From NCBI GenBank assembly GCA_027625915.1, contig JANTQA010000060.1, forward strand, positions 2,542,001-2,606,000: 64,000 bases of DNA, written 5' to 3'. This document shows positions 25,201-35,276 of the stretch, piece by piece. The first letter of the stretch is position 1. Every line of letters begins with the position of its first letter. The position numbers and the translations under genes are program-made. Source of the DNA: Anaeramoeba flamelloides (Eukaryota; Metamonada; Anaeramoebidae). A model generated the notes under the pieces. That model searched no databases. It was not told where the DNA came from and saw only the letters and a program-made list of their open reading frames with translations.

Positions 25201-28200
25201 CATAAAAAAAAAAAAGACTTCACTTTTTGAAAATAGAAAACTTTCAAATGGTTGTAATTCTAAAAAAGTTTTTACTTTTTTAAAATAGAAAACTTCAAAA
25301 AAGTTTTAAAAAAGTCCTCACTTCTTTAAAACTGATGCGATCCAGAGGAAAATTATATTTACCAAATAGTTTTCCATAACTTTTTGTAAATTCAAAATAA
25401 CCAAACACCTTTCTCAAATTCAAATATAACATAAAAATTTTAAATTTGATAGAAATTTTTATGATTTTAAATTTTTAATATTAAAATTCTATTTTTGTTT
25501 CCAGTCATCTTCTCTATTTATTTTGAAGTTTTGTGATTCTTTTAGTTTCTACATTTCCCAAAGGGTTAAAATTGATAGATTTAGAATATTTAATCAATAT
25601 CCCAATTAGAACGGTTAATTGTTACTCAATCATTTATATATTTATCTGTCAAATGGGAGTATATTTTCTGAATTTTTACCAATATTTTCAATTGATCAGA
25701 AAAATGGAATTTCGGTGGTTTTTGAAATTTACGGGATTTAGATTCTACGGTAAATACAAAATTATAAACTGATTTTTTTCAGAGTTAGTAAAGATCCACA
25801 TTTAAAACAATGGCCAAAATCGAACATTTTACTCAACACATTATAACTCAGCATTGGGGGTTTCAGAATTTAAAGAATAAAGACTTAAAGTAGTTTTACA
25901 AAAGTGTGATCATAATTTTTTTGAATATAACCCTAAAAAAGGGTCAATTGGGTGTTGATGGTCTATTTTATTGATTCTTTTGAAAACTTATTTGTCACAC
26001 TTTTTTCAAATGACTAAACTAACTTTTTTAAAATGGATGTATCAAATAAAAAATCCATTTTAAAAAGAGAAAATTAAAACTTTGAAAAAGTTCCGATACA
26101 ATGGATCTATTTGCTAATAAACTGATTTACTTTCTTTTTAAAAAATTTTTAGATCACAAAGCCAAAATTAACCAAATGAAAATAATTTTCAAGTTTTTGA
26201 TTTATTCATAACCTAAAATTTTTTGAATTTAATTAATTATCACCAAAATTTTCATTCCAAAATAGTGCCCATTGGATTATTTGAACCAAGATCATTTCTT
26301 GAAAGACTAGCTGATAGTTTTGCATTTGCACCTGTATATTTGGAAAGAGCATACGAATCAATGAATCCACTTGAAAGATTAAAAAATGTTATTGTTTTTG
26401 CACTGGCAGGGCTTCATCTTTCACTTACAAACTCAAAACCTTTTAATCCAGTTTTAGGTGAAACAGTAAGCTATTTTTTTTTTTATTATAAATTTTGGTT
26501 TATAAGCAATTGCTCATCCTAATAAAATTTTAATTCATATTTTAATTTAATACACTAAATAAAATAATAAAGTATCAATCTTGTTTTTCTAATGGAACGA
26601 AAATATTTTGTGAACAAACTGCACACCATCCACCATCTTCAAATTTTGAATTAATTGGGCCAAGGGAAAAATATCATTTTTTTGGAAATGGGATTTGGTC
26701 TGCTTCTTTTCGTGGTAATAAAATTAATTGGTAAATATTTCTTTTAAAGAATAATAATTATTCTATTTTTTTTACTTCTTCTTGTTATTTGAATAATGTA
26801 ATTAATTGAAACTCTTTTACATCATTTTGTGTGATTACGATATTGAATAATAAACAGATCCAAAACATAATTTTGCTCGGGATCATTTCTTTTTAACCCA
26901 AAAAGATTTGAAATAAATGATAAGAAAATGAAATGAAAATGTTTTTACTAATTTTAAAAATTAAATTCCGTTATATTGATATCAATTTAATATCAATGAA
27001 AGAATTCTTATTAAATTAACTAACCTATTTTTTAAACAATTTTTGATTATTTTAAATAATTCACCAAAAAATACAAGAATCAATATCAATATAAATTGGT
27101 AAAAACAATTGCTCATATATAAAAACATTATGGTATACAGATATTCATCATATATTATACCCACAATTACTTCACAAAGTTTTATTATTTGAAAAAAAAT
27201 ATACATTATTGATTAGATAGGATCAGGCCGAAACGATAAACATACAAACTATTTTTTAATATTACAAACCATTTAAAAATGAAAAAAACAATATTATTTT
27301 CAAAAATATTTCTTTAATCATGTTTTTTAAAAATCTGGGATATATTTTATTTTGAGTAGACTTATTTTTTTTGAGACTTGAGTTATTTATTTTTTATTTT
27401 TAAAAAAATAACAAATAATTATTAAAAAAAATTACAAAAAGAAATTAAAAAAATTAAAAAGAAAAATTAAAAAAATTAAAAATAAAAATTAAAAAAAATG
27501 ATCAAAATTTTGGAATAATATTTCTCAATTTATTACTTGGATAAATTTATTGGAAAATAGCTTATTTAACTCAAATGATTAGAAAACTAACCCCAATTCA
27601 TTAATTTCAAATATTATTATAAATTTTGTCAAAAAAATAAAAAATAATTAATTGATCATATTTTCCAAATAACTTTTATTATGTTAAAATTTATCCTTTT
27701 AATTTCCACTAACAAAATTACTCATATTTAGATATCCTCTCAAAACCAAATGGTCTTTTGGATCTTGTTTTTTCTTACTTTCCCTTTTCTATAATATTCA
27801 CAATTTAATCTTCACAATTTTTTAAATCTTATATTTTATAATAGAATCCCTTAAATTTAACTAAAATCAAATTCTTAAATTAATAATTTATAATTTTTAT
27901 TCTATCAAAATAAATATAATCTAAATTCATATACATATAATATATCTCTGCCTATCTATCTATACCCATCTATTATTAATCTTTATCGGGCCATATTGTA
28001 GCTCACAAGAAGGCAAATGTCAATTAAATTTCAAGGATGGGTCAATTATTTCATGGAACAATCCATTAGTTCATATATCTGGAGTACTTTGGGGAGATAG
28101 AGTAACCAATTTTACAGGAAAAATGCTTTTTAAAGATAAAGCAAATGATTTAGAAGCACAAATAATTTTTGATCCAGCATCTCTTGGATTTTTTAAATCT

Positions 28201-28539
28201 ATTTTCTTTTCTCAAAAATTGCCAATGCATTCCATTTCTGGTACAATATATAATATATCCCCTAAAAAAAAGAAAAATAAAAAAATATTTTCCAAAATTG
28301 AAGGAAGCTGGATCGAATCAATTTCTTTTGATGGCGAGACTTATTGGGATATTGACGAAAATCTTCCAGAAAGACCAATACCCGAAAAAAATCCTCTACC
28401 TTCTGATTCAACTTTCAGAAAAGATAGAAATGCACTATTGGAAAATGATTTGCAATCAGCTGGCGAAATGAAAATAATGATCGAAGAAAAACAAAGATAT
28501 AATTATCGATTAAGAGAAACTAGATCATTCAGAAAATAA
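22231..28539 (+). CDS. oxysterol-binding protein-related (OSBP/ORP) lipid-transfer protein (four exons)
   Basis: Exons 22231-22684, 26266-26465, 26573-26730 and 28002-28539 join in frame to 449 aa. Donors are GTAAAT, GTAAGC and GTAAAT; acceptors are AAAATAG, AATAAAG and ATTGTAG. The ORP ligand-binding domain starts near residue 130 (CWELVKSIGKEIL) and runs through the lid and barrel (MPIGLFEPRSFLERL, residues 152-166), KPFNPVLGET ending at 218, the family fingerprint FCEQTAHHPPSS at 230-241, and an HISGVLWGD block before the C-terminal helix (EMKIMIEEKQR). ORPs move sterols or phosphoinositides between membranes at contact sites; the HH of the fingerprint binds PI4P. The first 70 residues are a Lys/Asn-rich tail. 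I see no PH domain, ankyrin repeats or clear FFAT motif, so this is a short-type ORP. The first intron is 3.6 kb and repeat-filled. Confidence 0.92.
23138..25755. mobile_element. decayed long-inverted-repeat element inside the ORP intron
   Basis: The left arm (23138-23345) and right arm (25541-25755) are inverted copies of roughly 80 percent identity. Paired blocks include CCGTAAATTTCAAAAACACC with its reverse, GATCTATTGAAAATATTGGT, ATATACTCCCATTTGACAG, GATAAATATATAAATGATCG and GATATTGATTAAATATTCTG. The spacer is about 2.2 kb with no recognisable transposase. Exact termini and target duplication are lost. Confidence 0.6.
24537..24930. repeat. two tandem hairpin units
   Basis: Two near-identical units of about 125 bp, 268 bp apart, each read GTGCCTAGCTT(A/T)TCTTGAGG, a TTTTCTGTTT... 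stem, TCTATTGATTTTCC, then AAACAGAAAACTCAAGAAAA, GGCGGTTTTCCAGAATT. Within each unit the CTTGAGGTTTTCTGTTT stretch pairs with AAACAGAAAACTCAAG, so each can fold into a hairpin. Related sequence occurs in the intron at 41780-42380. Confidence 0.75.
26731..28001 (+). other. third intron of the ORP gene (1.27 kb)
   Basis: GTAAAT donor and ATTGTAG acceptor, phase 2; the join makes TG|C, giving NKINCSQEGK. Apart from an A/T-rich (AAAATT)n-like tract near 27420-27500 I see nothing in it. The minus-strand frame at 26982-27206 is a hydrophobic AT-rich chance frame. Confidence 0.7.
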
Positions 28540-28789
28540 TTTTACTTTTGTTTTATTTTATTTTTTTTTTTTTTTCATTTCTATGATACCCTTTACTTAG
28601 AACTCAAATATATTAAACTAAAATTAAATTTTTAAAAAAATCATCAAATAATTAAAATTATTTTTGTTGTTCTAAGGAAAATTAATTGAAAAAATACTAT
28701 TTATTTTTTAGAAAATTTTTTATTTTTTTATTTATTTTTTTTTCATCAAAAAGACCAAGACTACAACAGTGCTAAACATAATACGAAAA

Positions 28790-29110
28790 TTTTAAAGAAT
28801 TAGATTCTACCAGGGAGAAATATAAAGTTAAAGATATATTGGGTCTTAATTGTATTAGTGATTCAATGATCATTCTCTCTTAAAATCCTATTAGTCAAGT
28901 AATAATATTTGTTGATCTCATTAAGTAAAAAATAATCCTTTTATTAGTAAAAATTCAAAAATTTCAGAATAAAATCTACATTTTGTGATAAATTTAAAGG
29001 TTGAATCATCAATCTTCAGCTTTCAAAGTTTAAAAATTAAGTTTCTTATATTCTATCTTGAAATATAGACTAGTTGTTAAAAAATTCACTTTTTTTTATT
29101 TTATTATTTA
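28790..29110 (+). repeat. dispersed repeat related to 57660-58470
   Basis: Shared blocks: GATTCTACCAGGGAGAA (CTTCTACCAAAGAGAA in the other), GTCAAGTAATAATATT, AAAAAATAATCCTTTTATTA, and further on AATTTAAAGGTTGAATCATC (AATTTAAAGCTTTGGTCATC) and TAGACTAGTTGTTAAA-like sequence. The other copy is longer, apparently because of inserted sequence. No termini seen. Confidence 0.5.
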
Positions 29111-30365
29111 ACGGTTGACTTATTTACACGCTTGTTTGTTGTTATCTTTTCTATTTCTTGTTTTGATTAGAAAATAAAGAGATTTTTTAAATAAAAAAAA
29201 TAGTAAAAAAAAAACCAGTTTCTTCCAGAATTCTCAAATTTATGTCTAGACACAAAAATAAATGTATAACCCTTAAAGGATTAAAAACATGTTTTTTTTT
29301 TTAATGTCATTAATACTATTATTATAATTTAATTCATTAGAAATATTGATTTTTTAATCCCAATATTAAAAATTTGTGATTATTTTCATAGAATTGATAA
29401 TTTTAGAGTAAAAGAGATTTAAATCTGTAAAGATATAAAAATATCATCAATTGTTTGAAAAAGCTTGTTAATTTTTCATTTACTTTTATTTATAAGATAA
29501 GATTACCTGTTTTAATAATTCATATAATTAGAGAGTTTTACAATAACTTTTGAACCATTCCCTTTTAAATATCTTTTGTCGTCAGGTTTTTCTGAAATCA
29601 AAAGAATATACCAAAATCAAAGATTTTACACTTTTGTTCAAAATAACTTGAAAACCGTCAATTTTTTTTTTTTTTTTAGTTTAAGAAATAAAAAAATTTC
29701 TTGTTATTTTTTTTTTTTTTTTAATTTCTAAAATTGAAATAAACAAATATACTCTAAAATACAACACTTTATTAAGTTTCTTATTAATTTGAACTATTTT
29801 AAAATATTTTTGAAGGTTTTGTCAAAAACAATTAAGTTATTAACCTTTTCAGATTAGAAAAGAATAGAGTAAAAAAAAAAAGATTTTACTCAATTAGTTT
29901 TTAATCTAGTTAACGATAAAGATATTATTCTTAAATTCTCTATTTTTTTTTAATTCTGAAATTTTCTAGTTCTTATTCTTACTGTTTTTACTTTTAGGAT
30001 TTATAAATAATATTTTCGAATTCTTTGACTCAATAAAATATAAATTTAGTTAATTAATTTATAAAAATCTATGATTTTTAATTTTTAAATTAATTATTAT
30101 CTTTTTGTATAAAATTTTATTCTATAAGAAATATTTTTAGTTTCACTTAGATAAATAAACCTTGAATAGTGAAGGTTAATTAATAATTTTTTATTTATTT
30201 ATTTTTTTTTATTCATCTAAATATAAAATGTCTTTTACATCAGTTTTTATTGAAACAAAAATGTCCAATTGATAGATTGGTTGAATGTTTAATAAAACCT
30301 TAAAAAATTTATTTTATTATTATTTTTTTATATTCTGTTATTCAGTTATCTAATAAATTAACTTA

Positions 30366-30561
30366 CAACCAGTTCCAATTTTAAGGCAGAAACTTTCAAC
30401 GAAATTTAAGGCACAAAAAAACCACAAATTAAGGCATAACATTTGTAATTTTTTTTTTTTACAATTTATTTTACTAGAATCTGAATTTAGTTCTTTAATT
30501 TGAGATTTTTATTGTGCCTTAAATTTCGTTATAGTTTGTACCTTAAAAGTCGGACTGGCTG
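30366..30561. mobile_element. 196-bp TA-flanked MITE
   Basis: Ends are CAACCAGTTCCAATTTTAAG and, inverted, CAGCCAGTCCGACTTTTAAG, continuing as imperfect repeats for about 50 bp with a GAAATTTAAGGCACAA block on both sides. TA flanks each end (30364-30365 and 30562-30563), as for Tc1/mariner elements. A second copy is at about 50903-51096. No coding capacity. Confidence 0.8.
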
Positions 30562-31394
30562 TATTTTATTTTCAATATTTTTTTATGATAAATCATTATA
30601 AAAATCAAAAAGTGAAAATTTATTAATTTGTAATCAATTTAAATTAAAATCAAGACTCATTATAGCTTTGTGAATTTTTTTAATTATAAAATACCCCAAA
30701 GAAACAATTTTTTATTTTAATTTTTATTTAAAGTTTTTATTCTTATTTTGATTGACCAACATGCTTATTGTAGTTATTCGATTACAGACAGCTATATTTT
30801 TACATTTGTGATAAAATTACTTTTTTACACAATCTTTCAACATTCCTATATATGATATATAGATAATAATATTTTAGAATTTTACGTTTTAAAATCAAAA
30901 AACCCTTATAATATCGCGTTTTTCAAAATTTCTACATTTTTTTTTTCATTTCATTTGTGGTAATTTTTTTTTATTTTTTGAAAACATGTTCAAATTCTTT
31001 TTAAATCATACTTTTTGTTTCTGGGATGTGAAAAATTACAAACAAAAAAACATATCAACGAAAAAAACAAAAAAAGAATTATATACAGGTAGGACCTAAT
31101 TACCTTTAAAGCCTTGGAAAACAATATGAATTTACGATTCTCCATTTAAATGAGATGTTTTTACATTGAAAATAGTTTGATTTTCTAGTTTTAAAACACA
31201 AAAACAACACAAGGTATGCTCCCCGTTTAAAACTCTTGAAAATTGTAAACCCTTTAAATACTGAAAGAAAAATTAATGTTTTTTAAAAAATTACTAGCTG
31301 GGGAAGAAAAGTAGTCAAAATTTGACTTTTTTATAATCCAAATGAGATCAGCACATATATATTTTTTTGTTTTGATTAGATATATTTATATCAG

Positions 31395-31640
31395 ACAAAA
31401 CTCAAAATATTCTTTATCATTTTCAAGAATTAATTTAATTGTTAATAATAATAATAATAGGTTCCTTTTTTTTTCATTTTATCTTGGAAACATGCAAATT
31501 GGATTTCCAAAAAGAGACTCAAATTAATAAATTGTTCAAACGATGATTAACTCATCAATTTCATAAGTCGAAACACAAATTCCAAAAAAAAAAAATTTCA
31601 AGAATTTGAAAAGATTTCTTTTTATTTTTTAAAAAATACG
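31395..31640 (+). repeat. dispersed repeat, copy 2 of 2
   Basis: The partner of 20730-20960. It carries an added (AAT)n stretch near 31444-31458, which the other copy has only as a short form. A weak 61-aa frame at 31342-31527 is produced by this repeat and is not considered a gene. Confidence 0.6.
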
Positions 31641-32027
31641 GCTACCTTAAGGTAATTTAAAAGTGATTTAATAGTATATGTTGAAAAAGTTAAAAAAATG
31701 AAATTTTTTGAGAACCAATAATTTTGGAGTGGGAAAGTGTCTGACAACAATCTGAATGTTAGGAAAGGTTGTATGTCGTCCAAAAAAAAATAATGAGGGA
31801 TTTCAAATTTGAAATTGAAGAGATCTTTAGATTTCGAGAAAAGAAGTTTTCCAAAATAAAAAGAAAAAAGGCACTAATTTAAAAATAATTTATTCGTGGG
31901 TTTATTCTATTAAGTATTAAAAAAAAAATTCAATCTTTTTTTAATTTGGGTATTAAATTTAAATTAATATTCTTTTTGAAAAATTTTTTTTTCGATTTTT
32001 TTTATATTTTTATATTTAGTTTAAAAA

Positions 32028-32190
32028 AAAAAGAAAAAAGAAAAAAGAAAAAAAGAAAAAAGAAAAAAGAAAAAAGAAAAAAGAAAAAGAAAAAGAAAAA
32101 GAAAAAGAAAAAGAAAAAAGGAAAAAGGAAAAGGAAAATCAAAAGAAAAAAGGAAAAGGAAAAGGAAAAGGAAAAGGAAAGGTACTCTTA
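32028..32190 (+). repeat. polypurine A/G microsatellite tract
   Basis: About 160 bp consist almost wholly of A and G: first AAAAAAG-type units, then AAAAG, and finally AAAGG units toward the right. The change in unit suggests stepwise expansion. It gives a purely Lys/Glu/Arg open frame, which is not a gene. It lies about 160 bp beyond the 3' end of the poly(A) polymerase gene. Confidence 0.9.
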
Positions 32191-32353
32191 AAAAAAAAAA
32201 AAGGATGAATAAATCATTTGAAAAAGTGTATAAAAAAGTTTATATACGAAAATAAAACTATTCCATAACAACTTTAAGTTGATCTCAAAGATTTTCACTT
32301 ATTTGTATTAATGATAATCAATTTGCTTTTTTATATTTTTTTTTTCCTTTGCA

Positions 32354-33592
32354 TCACTTTTTCTCTTCTTTCAATTTTATCGATTGTTTTTGTTCAAATT
32401 TTTTAACATTCAAAACTTTCCATAAAGGTTCACCTTTGGACAGTTGTTTATACGCCTGGTCAAAAGCCTTGCGGCATTCCAAGATTGCAAAAGAAGATTT
32501 GGCAGTGTTGTTGCTGACGTCGAGGGGGTCTTGTACGTAGGGTATTGTGGGGTTGGTATGGTCAAACACATCAACCAAATGCTTGTTAAAGTAAAACCCA
32601 TTATTTAAAATGGATATTCCTGTTGAAATATAATTAAACCTTGAGTAAAGATAAAAAAAGTCGATAAGCAGTTGCCCCAGATTGACGAGGCAAGGAGTTT
32701 CGTTTGCGCAGGGGTGCATCTGGAAATGCGAAACCAGCATGAGCATAAGCGTGTATGAACCGATTCCGCCATAGAACGGCTCGTGCAAGTTGCGGACCCT
32801 CAGAAACCATTTTAAAACGATCAGCAAGGGCAAAAGAGGCGGGTATTTTTTGATTTTGGATCGTGTCAGTTTCACAGCCCTTGAGGACTTTGAAATATTA
32901 AAGGAAATGTCGACCCACAAATTGCTTTCTGCTTCAACTAATTTAATAATCGGCACAGAAGCGGATCCAACAACATTGAGATCTCTCCACAATGAAGAGT
33001 TTTCAGATTTTTTGAGCCATTCCCCTAATTGCTCTGCTAGTCGTTCAGATTGCTTGTTTTGTGTTTTGGTTAGCAGAGTTGTTGACTTGGATATATTTGT
33101 GCCCGTCGATTTCGTGTTCGTTTCCTTTGTGTTCTCTTTTGTGTTTTTTTTTGTGTTCTCTTTTGTGTTTTCTTTTGTGTTTTCTTTTGTGTTCTCCTTT
33201 GTGTTGGTTTCCATTGTTTCAGAATAAAAAACCGTCAAATCAATATCAGATGTAGGCAAGTGGCATCCACTTGCATAGGATCCATACACACCAATGGTCG
33301 CCTTTGGCCAAAGCTTGGAAATTGTAGTTGAGACTCGCTCAATAACCTTGTCACGCATAATCTTGTCTTCCTTGGTTGGAAGGATTTCAGAAAGGAAATC
33401 CAAAATTTCTGCATGCAAGCATAACGTGGGATCCTCGTGTGTGTAATTGTAACGTGAATACCAGGTCTGTTCTTCAAAGTTAATACTAATCGGCACATTC
33501 TTCCTTTCAGTCCTTTTAACACCGACAGACATGTCTTCATACATTTTTCGAATTGGCTCTATTGGAAGATCATTTGATTCACTTTTATTCAT
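32354..33592 (-). CDS. Trf4/TENT4-type non-canonical poly(A) polymerase
   Basis: An intronless protein of 412 aa. The nucleotidyltransferase core shows GVYGSYASG...LPTSDIDLTV at residues 101-121, with the catalytic pair D116 and D118, and the third Asp in LWVDISFN (D228). The central/PAP-associated domain follows: LPLLIVLKWFLRVRNLHEP, GGIGSYTLMLMLVSHFQ, LVNLGQLLIDFFYLYS, and the NTAKSSFAILECRKAFDQAY block typical of Trf4/PAPD5/PAPD7. In yeast Trf4 acts in the TRAMP complex, adding short A tails to nuclear RNAs for exosome decay; a similar role is inferred. Between D118 and D228 lies a loop holding a NTKE repeat (residues about 129-160), absent from family members I know. There is no RNA-recognition motif. 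The neighbouring genes give no functional clue. Confidence 0.92.
   Translation of the reverse strand: MNKSESNDLPIEPIRKMYEDMSVGVKRTERKNVPISINFEEQTWYSRYNYTHEDPTLCLHAEILDFLSEILPTKEDKIMRDKVIERVSTTISKLWPKATIGVYGSYASGCHLPTSDIDLTVFYSETMETNTKENTKENTKENTKENTKKNTKENTKETNTKSTGTNISKSTTLLTKTQNKQSERLAEQLGEWLKKSENSSLWRDLNVVGSASVPIIKLVEAESNLWVDISFNISKSSRAVKLTRSKIKKYPPLLPLLIVLKWFLRVRNLHEPFYGGIGSYTLMLMLVSHFQMHPCANETPCLVNLGQLLIDFFYLYSRFNYISTGISILNNGFYFNKHLVDVFDHTNPTIPYVQDPLDVSNNTAKSSFAILECRKAFDQAYKQLSKGEPLWKVLNVKKFEQKQSIKLKEEKK
33113..33205 (-). repeat. coding 12-nt minisatellite (NTKE repeat)
   Basis: About seven units of a 12-nt repeat encode Asn-Thr-Lys-Glu in the poly(A) polymerase, between its second and third catalytic Asp. 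One unit has Lys in place of Glu. Units are near-identical in DNA, so expansion is recent, and copy number is likely to vary between strains. All changes keep the frame. Confidence 0.85.
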
Positions 33593-34076
33593 TAATGATG
33601 GGAATTTGTGTTTGTGTTTGTTTGAAGTAATGAATAAAATAAAAAATTTTGACTAAAAAAATTAAAATAAATTTAGAAAAAATGAGATTAGTTTCAGTCT
33701 CTTTTGTTTTGAAGGGAATTCTTAATTTTTACTTCCCTCTTATTTGCTTTCAAATCCAGTTTCGTTCTTTTTTTGCAGTTTCATTAAAACAACAAAAACA
33801 ACAAATGAGGTGATTTGAAAATACTTTTAGATTATTTTATTTTGGTTTTGATAGACAATTACTTACTTGCTGTCAAGAATTTAATAAAGTTAGTTTGAGT
33901 TAATCTGTTTTTAAATTTCACCTTCGTAACTTTGGACTTCTTTCCTAATAATTCGATCTTGATTTGATCATTTAATTCTTAAGGACTATCTGTATTTTCT
34001 GATCACGTATCTTATTTTTGTGTCTACTCCCAATTGTTTCAAATTAAAACAATTTAGAGTCAATAGATCTTGTTAA

Positions 34077-35276
34077 GGGGGTAAGTACATTTTTCTTTTT
34101 TTGAGTGTCACCATTTATGTGAAACTGAATTATTCAAATCATTTCTTTAGCCAAATACATTGATATTGTAATAAATACTAGAGTGGAATATATCCTAGTA
34201 GAAGATATTTTCATACCAACAAAAAAAAGCAAATCAAAAAAATGAAAAATTTGATCAAAAAAAAATAAATAAAAATCATTTATTACTTGATCTTATCTAT
34301 AACATTTTACACAATTACTGATTCTTTGTTTGATTTTATTTTTAATTCTTTATGAAAAAAATTTTGTTTGTAAAATTTTTGATTCATAAATTACTGTTTA
34401 TTTCGAAAGAATTTCCAAAATGAATTTAAAAATCCTATTTTCATTTATGTCATCTAATTCTAGTTTTAGTTCAGAAAATCAGAGATTTTTTTAATTCTTC
34501 TTGAGAGCGAGGGTTTATTGGACAAATACGTTTGATTTTATAATTATTTATTTTCCATTAAAATGAGAACTCAAAAAAATTCTGAATCTGATAAAAATTT
34601 GTTATTGAATTTTTCAATTATTTTGATTTGAATCTATTTGTAACTGTTTTTTGATTCCAAGAATTCAACCCATTTATTTTATTTTTTGAAATAGTATTCC
34701 TTGTTTTGGATTTGTTTGATAAAAATATTTTAAAAAAGAATTTTGAAAGCAAATTTGTTACAAAAGGTTTTATAAAATAATAATAAATAGTAATGGGGCT
34801 AGAAATTCAAGGTAATAAATAGTTTGTATTCATACAAATTAAGAAGATAAAGAAAAACAATCTTCAAAAATAGGTTTTTATCGATTTTTTTTTTTTTTCA
34901 TTCTTGATTTCAACAAATTTATTTGGAATGGTGATTTTTCGTGTTTAGTCTTCTAAAAGACAATATTTGTTTCAAATGCACCACCTTTCGGGTATATTTT
35001 TTTGGTTTACTGTTTGATTAATTTCAATCGTTCGTATTAACACATCTCGAGATCCAAAACGAAATTTAATAAAACCAAAAATTTCATCAAAAAAAATGAT
35101 CAAAAAAATCAAAAAATTTAAGATTCAACTCTGAATTACTTTGATTCTTTTCACGAATAGACTAGTGAATGGTGTTTTGGTTCCAAAGTTTAAATATCTG
35201 TTGGCACTCAAAAAATAATTTTAGGTAATGTTCAAACAATTAAAATTTTTTAAAATGGGAAAATGTACTTACATCC
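34077..35276 (+). mobile_element. 1.2-kb TTAA-flanked non-autonomous element, reference copy
   Basis: Ends are GGGGGTAAGTACATTTTTC and, inverted, GGATGTAAGTACATTTTCC, with TTAA on both sides (34073-34076 and 35277-35280). No coding frame of note. Relatives lie at about 37951-39190 (same strand), 53758-55956 (opposite strand, with two insertions) and 60470-60979 (opposite strand, partial). Target site and termini point to piggyBac-type mobilisation from elsewhere in the genome. Confidence 0.8.

Larger units (their letters stand above)
22685..26265 (+). other. long repeat-filled intron of the ORP gene
   Basis: The donor GTAAAT at 22685 and acceptor AAAATAG at 26265 give a phase-1 join that restores the conserved AIS-MPIGLFEP sequence. 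The intron holds a long diverged inverted repeat (arms about 23138-23345 and 25541-25755), two copies of a hairpin unit near 24537-24660 and 24805-24930, and a comparatively GC-rich patch at about 23845-23965. Its own open frames (22780-23010, 23934-24185, 25533-25772) have no recognisable domain; the last is the right arm of the inverted repeat. Confidence 0.75.
28540..32353. other. 3.8-kb intergenic region
   Basis: No supportable gene. It holds a dispersed repeat at 28790-29110, a TA-flanked MITE at 30366-30561, a second dispersed repeat at 31395-31640 and a long polypurine tract at 32028-32190. The rest is featureless AT-rich sequence. Confidence 0.55.

Noticed and set aside
25533-25772. 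79-aa hydrophobic frame in the ORP intron
   Set aside because: Coincides with the right arm of a diverged inverted repeat and has no domain.
31946-32191. 81-aa Lys/Arg/Glu-rich frame
   Set aside because: It is only a translation of the A/G microsatellite; no initiation context or domain.
32790-33255. Plus-strand frames rich in Phe/Val/Leu/Cys opposite the poly(A) polymerase
   Set aside because: Antisense shadows produced by the NTKE repeat and its flanks.
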